A DNA stretch of 14,125 nt from CAYNRQ01 sp964399875 (GTDB taxonomy: Archaea; Aenigmatarchaeota; Aenigmatarchaeia; QMZP01): positions 1 to 14,125 of the forward strand of contig CAYNRQ010000029.1 of the NCBI GenBank assembly GCA_964399875.1. Reading direction: 5' to 3'. Of the stretch, positions 6,200 to 13,984 are shown piece after piece. Under the pieces are notes generated by a model, which worked only from the letters and a program-made list of their open reading frames with translations, made no database searches and had not been told where the DNA came from. Each line of letters starts with the position of its first letter. Positions within the stretch are counted from its first letter, which is position 1. Both the position numbers and the translations under genes were made by a program.

Positions 6200-6415
6200 C
6201 TATTTTGGTTTGTAAGCCTTACCAGCAAACTTTAAACCACACTTATTACAGACCCATATTCCGCTGTCAATCCTTTTAATACCTGGCTTTGAACAATCAG
6301 GGCACAGATAATCCTTTTTATATACCTTATGTATATCAATAAATCTGTCTCTTATTTTTTTCCCATACCTTGTACCAAACTTCCCTGCTGGACCAACTTT
6401 TTTTGTTCTTGGCAT
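6200..6415 (-). CDS. rpl37ae: 50S ribosomal protein L37Ae (eL43)
   Basis: This 71-residue large-subunit protein has a basic N-terminus (MPRTKKVGPAGKFGTRYGKK) that contacts rRNA and a zinc-binding module with C38-x2-C41 (CPDC) and C56-x2-C59 (CNKC), followed by GLKFAGKAY. This is the compact archaeal length. It starts 5 bases after the rrp42 stop with no clear SD of its own, so translation probably depends on coupling to rrp42. Its position between the exosome genes and rpo12 is the usual superoperon order. Confidence 0.96.
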   Translation of the reverse strand: MPRTKKVGPAGKFGTRYGKKIRDRFIDIHKVYKKDYLCPDCSKPGIKRIDSGIWVCNKCGLKFAGKAYKPK

Positions 6416-6420
6416 AAGAT

Positions 6421-7185
6421 CTATATCAGTTTTCTTAATTCTTTCTCCTTTTTTGCTGAGATTTCGAATATCTTTTCTATATCCTCGAGGCTTATGCTTC
6501 CTCCGCCCTTTTGCAATGCTGTTATGTTGCCATCATCTTTTGATGTTACTGTTAATCTGGCATCAGCGGCTTCTTCTTCTTCTCTGTTAGGATCAATAAA
6601 AATACTTTCTCCTATTTTTATAAATGTTGTTGCTATGGGTTTAAACTTTACAGGCAACTTTTCTTTCTTTTTTTCGTAATCTACCCTTTCTCCATCATAT
6701 TCAGGTATCTTTGCATTCAATAAAGCGACTATAGACCCTAATGCTGCTGCATCTATAAGGTTTCCATCATGGTTTATAATCTGTATGTCCACAAAAACCA
6801 TCCAAACCTTTTCTCCCTTCTTTATGCATAACTTCTTTGTGTCTATTGCTCCTGATTCACGGATACCCCTGTCAACAACCCTTGCCAATTCGATTGAATC
6901 CTCTCTGGGCGGTCCGCCCTCAAAGGTTGAAGAAGCCAGTTGGGAAAATTCTGCGCCTGTTATTAAAATACCTTCATCCAGCTTATCCGGAAATGGTTCG
7001 CCAACATCCATTTTGACTCCTACCATGACGTCTGTTTTTCCTATCTTAACCCTAGCAGAACCCTCTGGCTTTTCTATGGGATTTTTTTCTATAAAAATCT
7101 CTCTGTAATGGTCTGGTTTTCTTTTATCTATCCTTAAACCTTTTTTTGCCAATTCCAACAAATATTGATTATTTTTCATTATCAT
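6421..7185 (-). CDS. rrp42: Exosome complex component Rrp42
   Basis: This is the non-catalytic RNase PH-type subunit of the exosome hexameric ring, alternating with Rrp41 and shaping the RNA channel. Visible family features are GSARVKIGKTDVMVGVK, GAEFSQLAS, PPREDSIELARVVDRGIRES and INHDGNLIDAA. A longer in-frame reading from 7257 exists, but those extra residues are a basic shadow of the rrp41 tail. GGAGG at 7196-7192 sits 6 nt before ATG 7185, which I take as the start (254 residues, MIMKNNQYLL...). This overlaps the rrp41 stop by 17 bases, so the pair is translationally coupled. Confidence 0.95.
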   Translation of the reverse strand: MIMKNNQYLLELAKKGLRIDKRKPDHYREIFIEKNPIEKPEGSARVKIGKTDVMVGVKMDVGEPFPDKLDEGILITGAEFSQLASSTFEGGPPREDSIELARVVDRGIRESGAIDTKKLCIKKGEKVWMVFVDIQIINHDGNLIDAAALGSIVALLNAKIPEYDGERVDYEKKKEKLPVKFKPIATTFIKIGESIFIDPNREEEEAADARLTVTSKDDGNITALQKGGGSISLEDIEKIFEISAKKEKELRKLI

Positions 7186-7882
7186 TTTTTTCCTCCTTGT
7201 TTTTTTGTTCCCATTTTTCTTTAAGGGCCTGTTTCTGTTTCTCATAAAGTGTTTCACATCCTTTTATAGCAAGCTTTATGACTTCCTTCACATCCTTCTG
7301 AGAAATGTCACCATCCATTTGCAACAATGTTATCCTTTTATCCTTTGGCATATATGCAACAGGCAAATCGCATTTGGTTACTTCTTCCTCCTTTCCGTCA
7401 AGATCAAGAACATATTCATCATCTATCTTGCCTGCTGCTACAGCAGCCACAAGATCTCTCATGGGTATGCCAGCATCTGCCAATGCAACGCTTGCGGCAT
7501 TTATCCCTGCTGTTCTTGTTCCTGCATCTGCCTGCAATATATCTATAAAAACACTTATCTCTGTTTTTGGATATTCCTCAAGAAATAGTGCGGGCTCTAA
7601 AGCATCTCTTGTCACCTTGCATATCTCCCTGCTTCTTCTTGATGGACCGGGTCTTACCCTTTCTGTTGTTGAAAAGGGAACCATGTTATAAACAGTCTCT
7701 AAAGAAGCCCTGTTGAATATCTTCTTGTGTTTGGGAAACATCTCTTTTGGTCCATAAACAGCTGCTATAGCTATGGTTTTGCCTAACTGGACCATTGCTG
7801 ATCCGTTTGCGTTTGGTACCACACCGGCCTTTATAACGAGTGGTCTCAACTCATCTGGTTTTCTATTGTTTTCTCTTTTCAT
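7169..7882 (-). CDS. rrp41: Exosome complex component Rrp41
   Basis: This is the catalytic, phosphate-dependent 3'-5' exoribonuclease subunit of the exosome. In the 237-residue version chosen here, RRSREI (82-87) is the phosphate/RNA-binding arginine segment, QADAGTRTAG (117-126) is the RNase PH signature, and the Asp of CDLPVAYM (172) probably matches the catalytic aspartate. The C-terminal 20-25 residues are highly charged. Upstream in-frame ATGs at 7948 and 7894 exist, but the second is part of ATGGAGGTATATATG, whose GGAGG is the SD for ATG 7882. The start MKRENNRKPDELRP also agrees with family N-termini. It overlaps rrp42. Confidence 0.96.
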   Translation of the reverse strand: MKRENNRKPDELRPLVIKAGVVPNANGSAMVQLGKTIAIAAVYGPKEMFPKHKKIFNRASLETVYNMVPFSTTERVRPGPSRRSREICKVTRDALEPALFLEEYPKTEISVFIDILQADAGTRTAGINAASVALADAGIPMRDLVAAVAAGKIDDEYVLDLDGKEEEVTKCDLPVAYMPKDKRITLLQMDGDISQKDVKEVIKLAIKGCETLYEKQKQALKEKWEQKNKEEKNDNEK

Positions 7883-7908
7883 ATATACCTCCATATATTC
7901 TGCTAAAG

Positions 7909-7938
7909 GACTGCTCTGGTCAAAGAGCATCAGCAGTC
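7909..7938 (-). promoter_or_regulatory. Hairpin in the rrp41 leader, stem shared with pfdB leader
   Basis: On the minus strand GACTGCT (7938-7932) and AGCAGTC (7915-7909) form a perfect 7-bp stem with a 16-nt loop. The same two heptamers form a stem in the pfdB leader. Inside, TGCTCT (7929-7924) and AGAGCA (7917-7912) make a competing 6-bp hairpin with loop TTGACC, so two alternative folds are possible. The hairpin lies between the radical SAM stop and the rrp41 SD. It could be a 5'-leader element or a 3' processing element of the upstream gene. Confidence 0.4.
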
Positions 7939-7956
7939 GATTTTTCAACTCAATTT

Positions 7957-7970
7957 CTATTTAATTAAAA
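7957..7970 (-). promoter_or_regulatory. Possible TATA box for the rrp41 operon
   Basis: TTTTAATTAAATAG on the minus strand overlaps the end of the radical SAM gene. Archaeal spacing predicts a transcript start near 7937, at the first base of the GACTGCT hairpin arm. This suggests that rrp41-rrp42-eL43-rpo12 can be transcribed separately from rrp4. Confidence 0.4.
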
Positions 7971-8951
7971 TCTATAGGCTTTATGTTTAAATAAAACCTT
8001 TAAATTAGATTTTATTGGATTATAACTATAATATATACTTAAATCCCTAAAACATTGCAACATGCATTTGTTACATTTTTGCTTTTTTATTTTTATGCCA
8101 TCTGGATGTAAAACATTTGTTATTTTTTCATTTGTATTCATACATTTATATAAATCTAGATTCCAGTCAAGATAAAATATTTTATATCCGCCAAAACACG
8201 GATATCTTACATTTTTTCCTCTGATGAAATTAATATTATTATTCAATGCCTCTGTTGGGTTGTTTATTCTGTATCCCTGTCTTTTCATTTCCTTAACTTT
8301 ACTGAATATTTCTATTAATTCTTCGCCAGAGAAATCAACAGATGAACCGCCCAGGGTGAACGTTGTTTCATTTATATTCATAGGATAACAAAGGTTTATT
8401 TGAACAAAACCAAGGGATTCTGCAAATTCAATTGTCTTTTTCATATCCCTGTAATTGTGCCTGTTTATTAGTATAAAGGCCTCGCTTGACACCTTTTCCT
8501 TTTTTAAAAAAGTCACAGCGTTCCTTACCTTGTTAAGCAAATCAGGTATCTTTTTGTTTTTTTCATAAATATCCTTTTTATAATGGTCTAGTGATATTCC
8601 TATGTGGTTGATTCCGGATTTCTTCAGTTTTTTTGCTGTATTCCTTGTTATTAAAGACCCGTTTGTCGCCATGCTTATAAGTATGCCTTTCATGCTCGCA
8701 TGTCTTATTGCTTCGAAAATATGAGGGTACAATAACGGTTCACCGCCAGTGAATTGGATAAGTCTTATATTCAATCTGTAAAGATTATCTATTGCTTTTT
8801 TCACATCCGCTATATCAGGAAATCTGCCACTTTGCTTCCATATATTACAGAAGTCACACCTCGCATTGCAAAAATTTGTAATAGCAAAAAAGCATGTGGG
8901 GTATTTTTTCACTGCATATGCAATACTTGTGATTATCTTTTTCTTAAACAT
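7965..8951 (-). CDS. Radical SAM protein with SPASM-like C-terminus
   Basis: This 328-residue iron-sulfur enzyme has a CX3CX2C cluster motif at C28, C32 and C35 (CNARCDFC) and the SAM-binding GGEP at 69-72 (FTGGEPLLYP), followed by TNGS and ISLD strands. The C-terminal domain carries C252, C270, C293, C296 and C300, a SPASM/twitch-like pattern for one extra cluster. It resembles the broad MoaA/PqqE-like group, but the substrate cannot be named. The start ATG 8951 lacks a clear SD and lies 25 bases after rrp4. Its coding sequence looks more AT-rich than its exosome neighbours. It interrupts the normally tight rrp4-rrp41 order, so recent insertion or transfer is plausible. Confidence 0.85.
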   Translation of the reverse strand: MFKKKIITSIAYAVKKYPTCFFAITNFCNARCDFCNIWKQSGRFPDIADVKKAIDNLYRLNIRLIQFTGGEPLLYPHIFEAIRHASMKGILISMATNGSLITRNTAKKLKKSGINHIGISLDHYKKDIYEKNKKIPDLLNKVRNAVTFLKKEKVSSEAFILINRHNYRDMKKTIEFAESLGFVQINLCYPMNINETTFTLGGSSVDFSGEELIEIFSKVKEMKRQGYRINNPTEALNNNINFIRGKNVRYPCFGGYKIFYLDWNLDLYKCMNTNEKITNVLHPDGIKIKKQKCNKCMLQCFRDLSIYYSYNPIKSNLKVLFKHKAYRF

Positions 8952-8976
8952 AATACATACTCACAAATAATCTTAA

Positions 8977-9666
8977 TTATGAAGCCTTGGCTGTTTTTTC
9001 TGTTAACATTTTTGAAATCCTATCAGTAAGACCGTTTGTTTGGGATTCTTTCTCTATTATCTCTGTAACTTTTAATACGGTGTCTATATTATCTCCTTCA
9101 ATCCATATCAGCCCGTTCTGACCTACGCTTATCCTGCATCCTGTTTTTTCTTTTATCAGTTTTATCATTGAGCCTTGTTTACCTATAAGCCTTGGCACCT
9201 TGGCAGGATTTATTTTAATCACCCTGCCTCCCCTGAATTTTCTTGATCTTATGTCTTGCATAGAAACATGTGTAGAGTCTGATTGGACAAATGAGGATAC
9301 CTTGGCGTATATAATATCTCCTACATTGTACACCTTTGATAGGTCTGTTTTTGACGTGTCTATGAATTCCTTTACACCTGACAGTGGGAGATATGCTGGA
9401 TATGGTGAATTTATGTTTACAACCCACCCGTTTGACTGAATCTCTTCTATTTCACCCACTACCATGTCACCGACCTTTGGTATATAGACACTGTTCAATG
9501 GTATTACAGAAATAACCCTGTTCTTAACAGAAACCAAACCCAGTTTTTTTGCATACAACGAGTTTCCTTCTCTATAGCAGTTTTTTCCTGGCAGATAATC
9601 CATTGAATCAACTATCTTATCTCCGGGTATAACCAATTCTCTGTCCTTTTTTAGTAAATCTGGCAT
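8977..9666 (-). CDS. rrp4: Exosome complex RNA-binding protein Rrp4
   Basis: This cap subunit of the exosome sits on the Rrp41-Rrp42 ring and gathers RNA. The 229 residues comprise an N-terminal domain (about 1-60, with LVIPGDKI), an S1 domain (about 64-139, GDMVVGEIEEIQSNGWVVNI) and a KH domain (about 147-210, with VPRLIGKQGSMIK and GKQG at 162-165). All domains look intact. GGAGG lies 6 nt before ATG. In most archaea rrp41 follows directly, but here the radical SAM gene lies between. Confidence 0.95.
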   Translation of the reverse strand: MPDLLKKDRELVIPGDKIVDSMDYLPGKNCYREGNSLYAKKLGLVSVKNRVISVIPLNSVYIPKVGDMVVGEIEEIQSNGWVVNINSPYPAYLPLSGVKEFIDTSKTDLSKVYNVGDIIYAKVSSFVQSDSTHVSMQDIRSRKFRGGRVIKINPAKVPRLIGKQGSMIKLIKEKTGCRISVGQNGLIWIEGDNIDTVLKVTEIIEKESQTNGLTDRISKMLTEKTAKAS

Positions 9667-9712
9667 ATTATTCCTCCAATATTTAATCTCCTATTATCTT
9701 ATTCATTTATAA

Positions 9713-9730
9713 CCTTATCTTTATATATGA
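9713..9730 (-). promoter_or_regulatory. Possible TATA box for rrp4
   Basis: TCATATATAAAGATAAGG on the minus strand, in the 79-base spacer after the SBDS gene, predicts a transcript start near 9697 and a leader of about 30 nt containing the rrp4 SD. The spacer suggests that rrp4 can be expressed apart from psmA-SBDS. Confidence 0.4.
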
Positions 9731-9745
9731 TTCCCGCAGAAAAAG

Positions 9746-10450
9746 CTAGATATCCTTTCTTTTTACAATTTTAACCTCAACCTTTCCTGCTGTTAGATCG
9801 TTCAGTTTGCTGTATACCTCGTTCTGTATACCTGCTGGAATCTCTATTACTGCAAACCATGCATCTGTTCCCCATTCTTCTTTTTTAAGAGTGGCCATAT
9901 TCCTTATAGCAGAGCTTGCCTTGCCGGCATATTCCATAGGTATTTTAATTGCTATCTCTAGCCTTTCAAGGTTTATTGGTATTATCTTCTGTATTTTTTC
10001 CAGAACCGCCTCAATCTGCTCTTCTGCTGATCTGAAAGGATCTATATTAACATGGGCCTCATCCATAGCATTCATGATTCTTTGTTGTGGGTGTGGAAGT
10101 TTTGTTTTTGGATTTATCCCTTGCTTGGATATTGTATTTGCTATCTGCTTTTTCTTCTCTTCCAGCAGCTTTCTCCTCTGTTCTGTTGTCAGCTGTATAT
10201 TTCCCTTTTTCAGGATGATCTTGGCAACCTGGAATACATCCTTTGTATTAAAGGCCTTTTCCAGATCGATGCTGGAAGCCCTTTCTCCCTTTTTGGCATC
10301 ATTGAATATTTCCTGAGCAGCAAGTATATTCTCTATGCTTACAGGTAATCCTTTCCTGAATTCCAAGGCCTTGTCTGGATCTACAAGAATCTCAAAATCT
10401 GTATGATCCTTAGAAAGCCTAGCTATGATAGCCTTTTCTACAGAAACCAT
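9746..10450 (-). CDS. sdo1: Ribosome assembly factor SBDS
   Basis: This is the archaeal homologue of Shwachman-Bodian-Diamond syndrome protein/Sdo1. It acts in late 60S maturation; in eukaryotes it works with an EF2-like GTPase to release Tif6/eIF6. The 234 residues show the N-terminal domain (about 1-90, with DFEILVDPDKALEFRKG and AFNTKD), a helical middle domain with QLTTEQRRKLLEEKKKQI and HPQQRI, and a ferredoxin-like C-terminal domain (about 160-234, AIKIPMEYAGKA and WFAVIEIPAG). Its start is one base after the psmA stop, so translation is coupled. SBDS beside psmA is the usual superoperon order. Confidence 0.95.
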   Translation of the reverse strand: MVSVEKAIIARLSKDHTDFEILVDPDKALEFRKGLPVSIENILAAQEIFNDAKKGERASSIDLEKAFNTKDVFQVAKIILKKGNIQLTTEQRRKLLEEKKKQIANTISKQGINPKTKLPHPQQRIMNAMDEAHVNIDPFRSAEEQIEAVLEKIQKIIPINLERLEIAIKIPMEYAGKASSAIRNMATLKKEEWGTDAWFAVIEIPAGIQNEVYSKLNDLTAGKVEVKIVKRKDI

Positions 10451-10451
10451 A

Positions 10452-11159
10452 CTATCTTGATAGTTTGCTTAACTCTTCTTTGTTTAATTTATCGATCTTG
10501 CTCTTTTTTATAACGACTATTTCAAGGTTTTCTTTTGAAACCCCTTTTTCACCCGCTTTCATGGCCTTAATAAGGAGTTTTATAGCATCCTTAACGTCCA
10601 AACCATCCTTGTAATCCTTTTCCAAGACCTTCTTTGCCTTGTCCGCACCTCTTCCTATTGACTGGGCCTTCCATTCAATCATAGTTCCTGACGGCTCTGT
10701 TTCATAAAGGTTTGGACCTGTTTTATCTATCCCTCCTATCAAAAGACCAACACCATAAGGCCTAACACCAGCATACTGCGTTACCAGATGCTTTCTGTCA
10801 GATATGTACTTGGTTAAAGAACTAATCGATATAGGTTCTCCATAGGTTATCCTGTTTATCTGGGCCTTTATCCTTGCAATATCAACAAGATTTCTTGCAT
10901 CTGCAAGCGAACCGGCACTGACAAGCGCGATGTGACTATCAATCTCATATATCTTTCTGTAGGTCTCTGTTACTCCCAAGGGTGTTATTGGTTTTACTGC
11001 TCCGAGAACAACAGCATTCTGGGCCTTGACCCCAAGGCTGGTGCTCCCGTTCTTAACCATCTGCCTTGCATACTCCACCTGCAGAAGCCTCCCATCAGGT
11101 GAAAAAACTACAATAGTTCTGTCATAAGCCATATAACTTGGTGGCATTGGCTGGGCCAT
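10452..11159 (-). CDS. psmA: 20S proteasome alpha subunit
   Basis: This is the structural outer-ring subunit of the 20S proteasome. The N-terminal gate and proteasome alpha signature is at about 11-33 (YDRTIVVFSPDGRLLQVEYA). GSTSLGVKAQNAVVLGA and the GVRPYGVGLLIGG segment are conserved, and the 235-residue length is normal. The SD AAGGAG lies 8 nt before ATG. As first gene of the psmA-SBDS pair it has its own upstream promoter region. The beta subunit is encoded on the opposite strand in the same window. Confidence 0.97.
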   Translation of the reverse strand: MAQPMPPSYMAYDRTIVVFSPDGRLLQVEYARQMVKNGSTSLGVKAQNAVVLGAVKPITPLGVTETYRKIYEIDSHIALVSAGSLADARNLVDIARIKAQINRITYGEPISISSLTKYISDRKHLVTQYAGVRPYGVGLLIGGIDKTGPNLYETEPSGTMIEWKAQSIGRGADKAKKVLEKDYKDGLDVKDAIKLLIKAMKAGEKGVSKENLEIVVIKKSKIDKLNKEELSKLSR

Positions 11160-11199
11160 AAACTCAACTCCTTAAAATCTATATAGAATTATTGGTAAC

Positions 11200-11240
11200 C
11201 TGTATTATATATAAATGGATTGTTTATAAATATTTGGTTT
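11200..11240 (-). promoter_or_regulatory. Promoter region of psmA
   Basis: The 99-base spacer between apgM and psmA holds two minus-strand TATA-like boxes: CCAAATATTTATAAAC (about 11237-11222) and ATTTATATATAATACA (about 11215-11200). They predict starts near 11200 and 11182. Either gives a short leader with the SD. I cannot tell which is used. Confidence 0.5.
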
Positions 11241-11258
11241 TGGAAAGTGTGAGAGTGC

Positions 11259-12449
11259 TTATGAAACCTGCCTCAAAACCCATGGTATAAGCTCATTCCC
11301 TTTAAGCCTGAATCCCTTCTCAGAGTTCTTTTCGTTCCATTTGTCAAACCTGTCCTGTTCTATTCCATTTCCTGAAACCAGCACAGGTACAGGATCAGGC
11401 AGATGCTCATAATCCTTATAGGCCGGATCACTCATGCTCCTGTGATCGCATGTTATGATATAGACATTCTCCGCTGGTTTTATCTTCTCCATGAGTTTGG
11501 ATATAACAACCCTGTCTATCCTTTCTATGAATTTTTTCTTTTCCTGTGGTTTCCTTTCATGTGAATAAGTATCGGTTCCGTTTATGTGCAGAAAAACAAA
11601 ATCATACCTGTCCATGTTTTCCAAAACAGCTTTTGCCTTTCCTTCAAGATCTGTGTTTGGAAGGCCTGTTGCTCCCCTGACCTTAATGTTATCTATTTCA
11701 AGGAATCTGCATATTCCTCTTGTAACAGCAAGGCCAGAAACAGAAAATGCCTTTAATCCGAACCTTTCCTTAAAGTTTTTGACCTTGACTGCCTTTCCTG
11801 CATTCCTTATCAGGATAGTGTTGGCAGGCAGTTTCCTTTCCCTGTTAATAGATTCCTTGGAAAGGATCTTGTTCACCCTGTAAATAAACTTATTAAGAAC
11901 AGAGGCGGTGAATTTTCCTTCTGGTTTTTTTGGTTTCACCTGGGATAAAGGAACACCCACCTTCATGGCGTCATTGGGTATAACCTCATCTGAAAGCTTT
12001 TCCCCTCTCAATAGAATAGAAACTCTGTGGCCTGATGATTTTTTGACAGTGAATCTTACACCATCTATCTCCATACCATCAAGCCTTTCTGCAAATTCAT
12101 CGAGACCTGTCTCATCCCTTCCTGCCCTTCTGTCTAGGATATTTCCTCTCTTATCCAATGTCGCAAAATTCCCCCGGATGCAGATGTCATTAGGTCCTGG
12201 ATTAAGATCCGTGCCCAGAGCCTCAATATAACCCCGGCCAGGGTACTCCTTTTCCGAGTAGCATCCAAGTAAAACCATGTAGCCCATGTCGGAATTGACA
12301 TCCATATTCTTCCCTTTATAACCAACATCAAGAAGGCCTTGCTCCCCCTTCTTTGCCAGGAAGTCTATATTAGGCTTATCAGCCAGGGCCAATGGTGTTT
12401 TATTGCCTCTTTCCCCGGCACCGTCCAGAACAATAAAAACTATTTTCAT
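11259..12449 (-). CDS. apgM: 2,3-bisphosphoglycerate-independent phosphoglycerate mutase
   Basis: This glycolytic and gluconeogenic enzyme interconverts 3- and 2-phosphoglycerate and belongs to the alkaline phosphatase superfamily, archaeal ApgM type. Of 396 residues, Asp9 (VLDGAGE) and Ser53 (NSDMGYMVLLG) are the first metal ligand and the phosphorylated serine. GRGYIEALG, RRAGRDETGL, GHRVSILLRG and GATGLPNTD are typical substrate-domain motifs. The C-terminal ligands are in TDTYSHE, CDHRS and HLPDPVPVL. The motifs diverge from textbook versions (SDMGY for SDTAH, SHE for GHD, TCDH for TGDH), but every residue expected to bind metal is conserved or conservatively replaced. No SD precedes the ATG. 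Confidence 0.92.
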   Translation of the reverse strand: MKIVFIVLDGAGERGNKTPLALADKPNIDFLAKKGEQGLLDVGYKGKNMDVNSDMGYMVLLGCYSEKEYPGRGYIEALGTDLNPGPNDICIRGNFATLDKRGNILDRRAGRDETGLDEFAERLDGMEIDGVRFTVKKSSGHRVSILLRGEKLSDEVIPNDAMKVGVPLSQVKPKKPEGKFTASVLNKFIYRVNKILSKESINRERKLPANTILIRNAGKAVKVKNFKERFGLKAFSVSGLAVTRGICRFLEIDNIKVRGATGLPNTDLEGKAKAVLENMDRYDFVFLHINGTDTYSHERKPQEKKKFIERIDRVVISKLMEKIKPAENVYIITCDHRSMSDPAYKDYEHLPDPVPVLVSGNGIEQDRFDKWNEKNSEKGFRLKGNELIPWVLRQVS

Positions 12450-12465
12450 AATATAGAATTGAACA

Positions 12466-12483
12466 GGTTAAATAAAAATATCA
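12466..12483 (-). promoter_or_regulatory. TATA box suggesting a leaderless apgM transcript
   Basis: Minus-strand ATATTTTTATTTAACC is centred about 25 bases upstream of the apgM ATG at 12449. With no SD in the intervening bases, the transcript probably starts at or within a few bases of the start codon. Confidence 0.45.
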
Positions 12484-12501
12484 TTTACAACTTTAATGTG
12501 T

Positions 12502-13791
12502 TTATTCTGATCTTTTTTTCAAGACAATCATCCCGTTCATGTAGGGCTGAAGGGCCTTTGGTATCTTAACACTGCCATCCTTTTGCTGGTTCTGCTCCAG
12601 AAGTGCTATCATGGTTCTGCTTGTGGCAATGGCTGTATTGTTCAGTGTATGAACATAATCCTTCGGGGGCCTGCCCTCTCCCTCTCTGTATTTTATATTC
12701 AGTCTTCTGGCCTGATAAGCCGTGCAGTTGGAATTGGATCCTGCCTCCCTGTACTTGCCATCAGCCATCCACATCTCTATATCATACTTCTTGGCTGCTA
12801 TTATACCAATATCACCAGTGCACACATTAACAACCCTGAAGTGCAGGCCCAGGGCCTTGTAAAGATCCTCTGCGTTCTTCTGGAGCTCTTCATGAAACTT
12901 CCATGAATCCCTTGGGTGGCAGAATATGAACTGCTCCACCTTGTTGAACTGGTGCATCCGAAAAAGGCCTTTGGTATATTTACCATGTGATCCAACCTCC
13001 TTTCTGAAGTTGGTGCTTACACCAATCAGTTTTATAGGCAACTGGTCCTGGTCCAAAACCTCATCCATATACATGGCTGCCATGGGATGCTCTGAAGTTG
13101 CGATCATGTAGAGGTCTTCCCCTTCCACCTTGTAGAGCTGACCGCCAAAAAATTCCAGATCAGTCACACCCAGGTAAGGCCTCCTTCTCATCATGAAAGG
13201 AGGCTCTATCAGGGTATAGCCCCTCTTCATCATGAAATCTATTGTGAATCTCATCAGGGCGTGATCCAGCAAAGCAAGCTCATTCTTCATGTAATAGAAG
13301 CCGGCACCGGCAACCTTTCCTGCCCTCTCTGCATCTATAAGGCCAAGGTCTTCCAGAATCTCCATGTGATTTCTGGGTTTGAAGCCAAATTCGGGAGGCT
13401 TTCCGAATCTTCTTACCTCTTTATTATCCTTATCATCCTTTCCGTAAGGAACGGATTCATGCAGGATATTCGGTAACTGCATCAGGTAGTGGTTGATTTT
13501 TTCTTTGTATTTTTCGTTTTGGGTCTCCAGCTTCCTGATTTTTTCTGGGATCTCTTTCACTTCCCTTATTTGTTTTTTGACTGGTTTTCTGTTTTTCTTT
13601 AGTTCTGCTATTTCAGAAGTTATAATATTTTTTCTTCTTCTTAATTCTTCAAGTCTTTTTAATGAGGATCTCCATTTCTTATCATACTCTATTAATTCCT
13701 CTAACCATTTTAGTTTTTCTTTCTCCTGCCTTTTCTTCAGATCCTTTATCACTATATCTGGTTTCTCCCTGATCAGTTTTATATCCAGCAT
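12502..13791 (-). CDS. serS: Seryl-tRNA synthetase
   Basis: This class II aminoacyl-tRNA synthetase charges tRNA-Ser. It has 429 residues from ATG 13791 (MLDIKLIREKPD, the usual family start). A GTG nine bases upstream is an alternative. The N-terminal antiparallel coiled coil spans about 25-105 and is rich in Lys and Glu. The catalytic core follows with GAGFYYM (the TxE region is at ATSEHP), motif 2 (FRKEVGSHGKYTKGLFRMHQF), CTGDIGIIAAKKYDIEMWM, NCTAYQARRL and motif 3 (NNTAIATSRTMIALLE). It is the common bacterial/archaeal SerS, not the rare methanogen type. A weak GAGTGA precedes the start. An unrecognised ORF overlaps its 5' end. Confidence 0.96.
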   Translation of the reverse strand: MLDIKLIREKPDIVIKDLKKRQEKEKLKWLEELIEYDKKWRSSLKRLEELRRRKNIITSEIAELKKNRKPVKKQIREVKEIPEKIRKLETQNEKYKEKINHYLMQLPNILHESVPYGKDDKDNKEVRRFGKPPEFGFKPRNHMEILEDLGLIDAERAGKVAGAGFYYMKNELALLDHALMRFTIDFMMKRGYTLIEPPFMMRRRPYLGVTDLEFFGGQLYKVEGEDLYMIATSEHPMAAMYMDEVLDQDQLPIKLIGVSTNFRKEVGSHGKYTKGLFRMHQFNKVEQFIFCHPRDSWKFHEELQKNAEDLYKALGLHFRVVNVCTGDIGIIAAKKYDIEMWMADGKYREAGSNSNCTAYQARRLNIKYREGEGRPPKDYVHTLNNTAIATSRTMIALLEQNQQKDGSVKIPKALQPYMNGMIVLKKRSE

Positions 13792-13984
13792 CGAAATCAC
13801 TCAAAGTCCTTCCATCACCCAGTGTCAATTTCCTTACTATTTTTCCATCTACTTTATCTTTACCCATTTGTTCTAATATTAATTCTACCATTTTAAGGCC
13901 TTGTGGGGGGTGATAGCAAGAAAGGCCATCGCCCAGGATCCTCATCCTCTGTCTTTCCTCACCATTCGCGAACTCAATCTCCAT
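13682..13984 (-). CDS. Unrecognised ORF overlapping the serS start
   Basis: I do not recognise this protein. From ATG 13984 the frame gives 100 residues, including RILGDGLSCYHPPQGL, MVELILEQMG and KLTLGDGRTLSDFD. Protein-like sequence continues upstream in the same frame for about 30 codons (DIFERRFGRYPERNGFLYIE) until a TGA at 14077-14075, with no ATG, GTG or TTG in between. So the natural N-terminus is probably missing or frameshifted. The last third lies inside serS in another frame and looks like a shadow of its coiled coil. No SD is visible before 13984. It may be a gene remnant, a gene with a non-canonical start, or an assembly error near the window edge. Confidence 0.4.
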   Translation of the reverse strand: MEIEFANGEERQRMRILGDGLSCYHPPQGLKMVELILEQMGKDKVDGKIVRKLTLGDGRTLSDFDAGYKTDQGETRYSDKGSEEKAGERKTKMVRGINRV

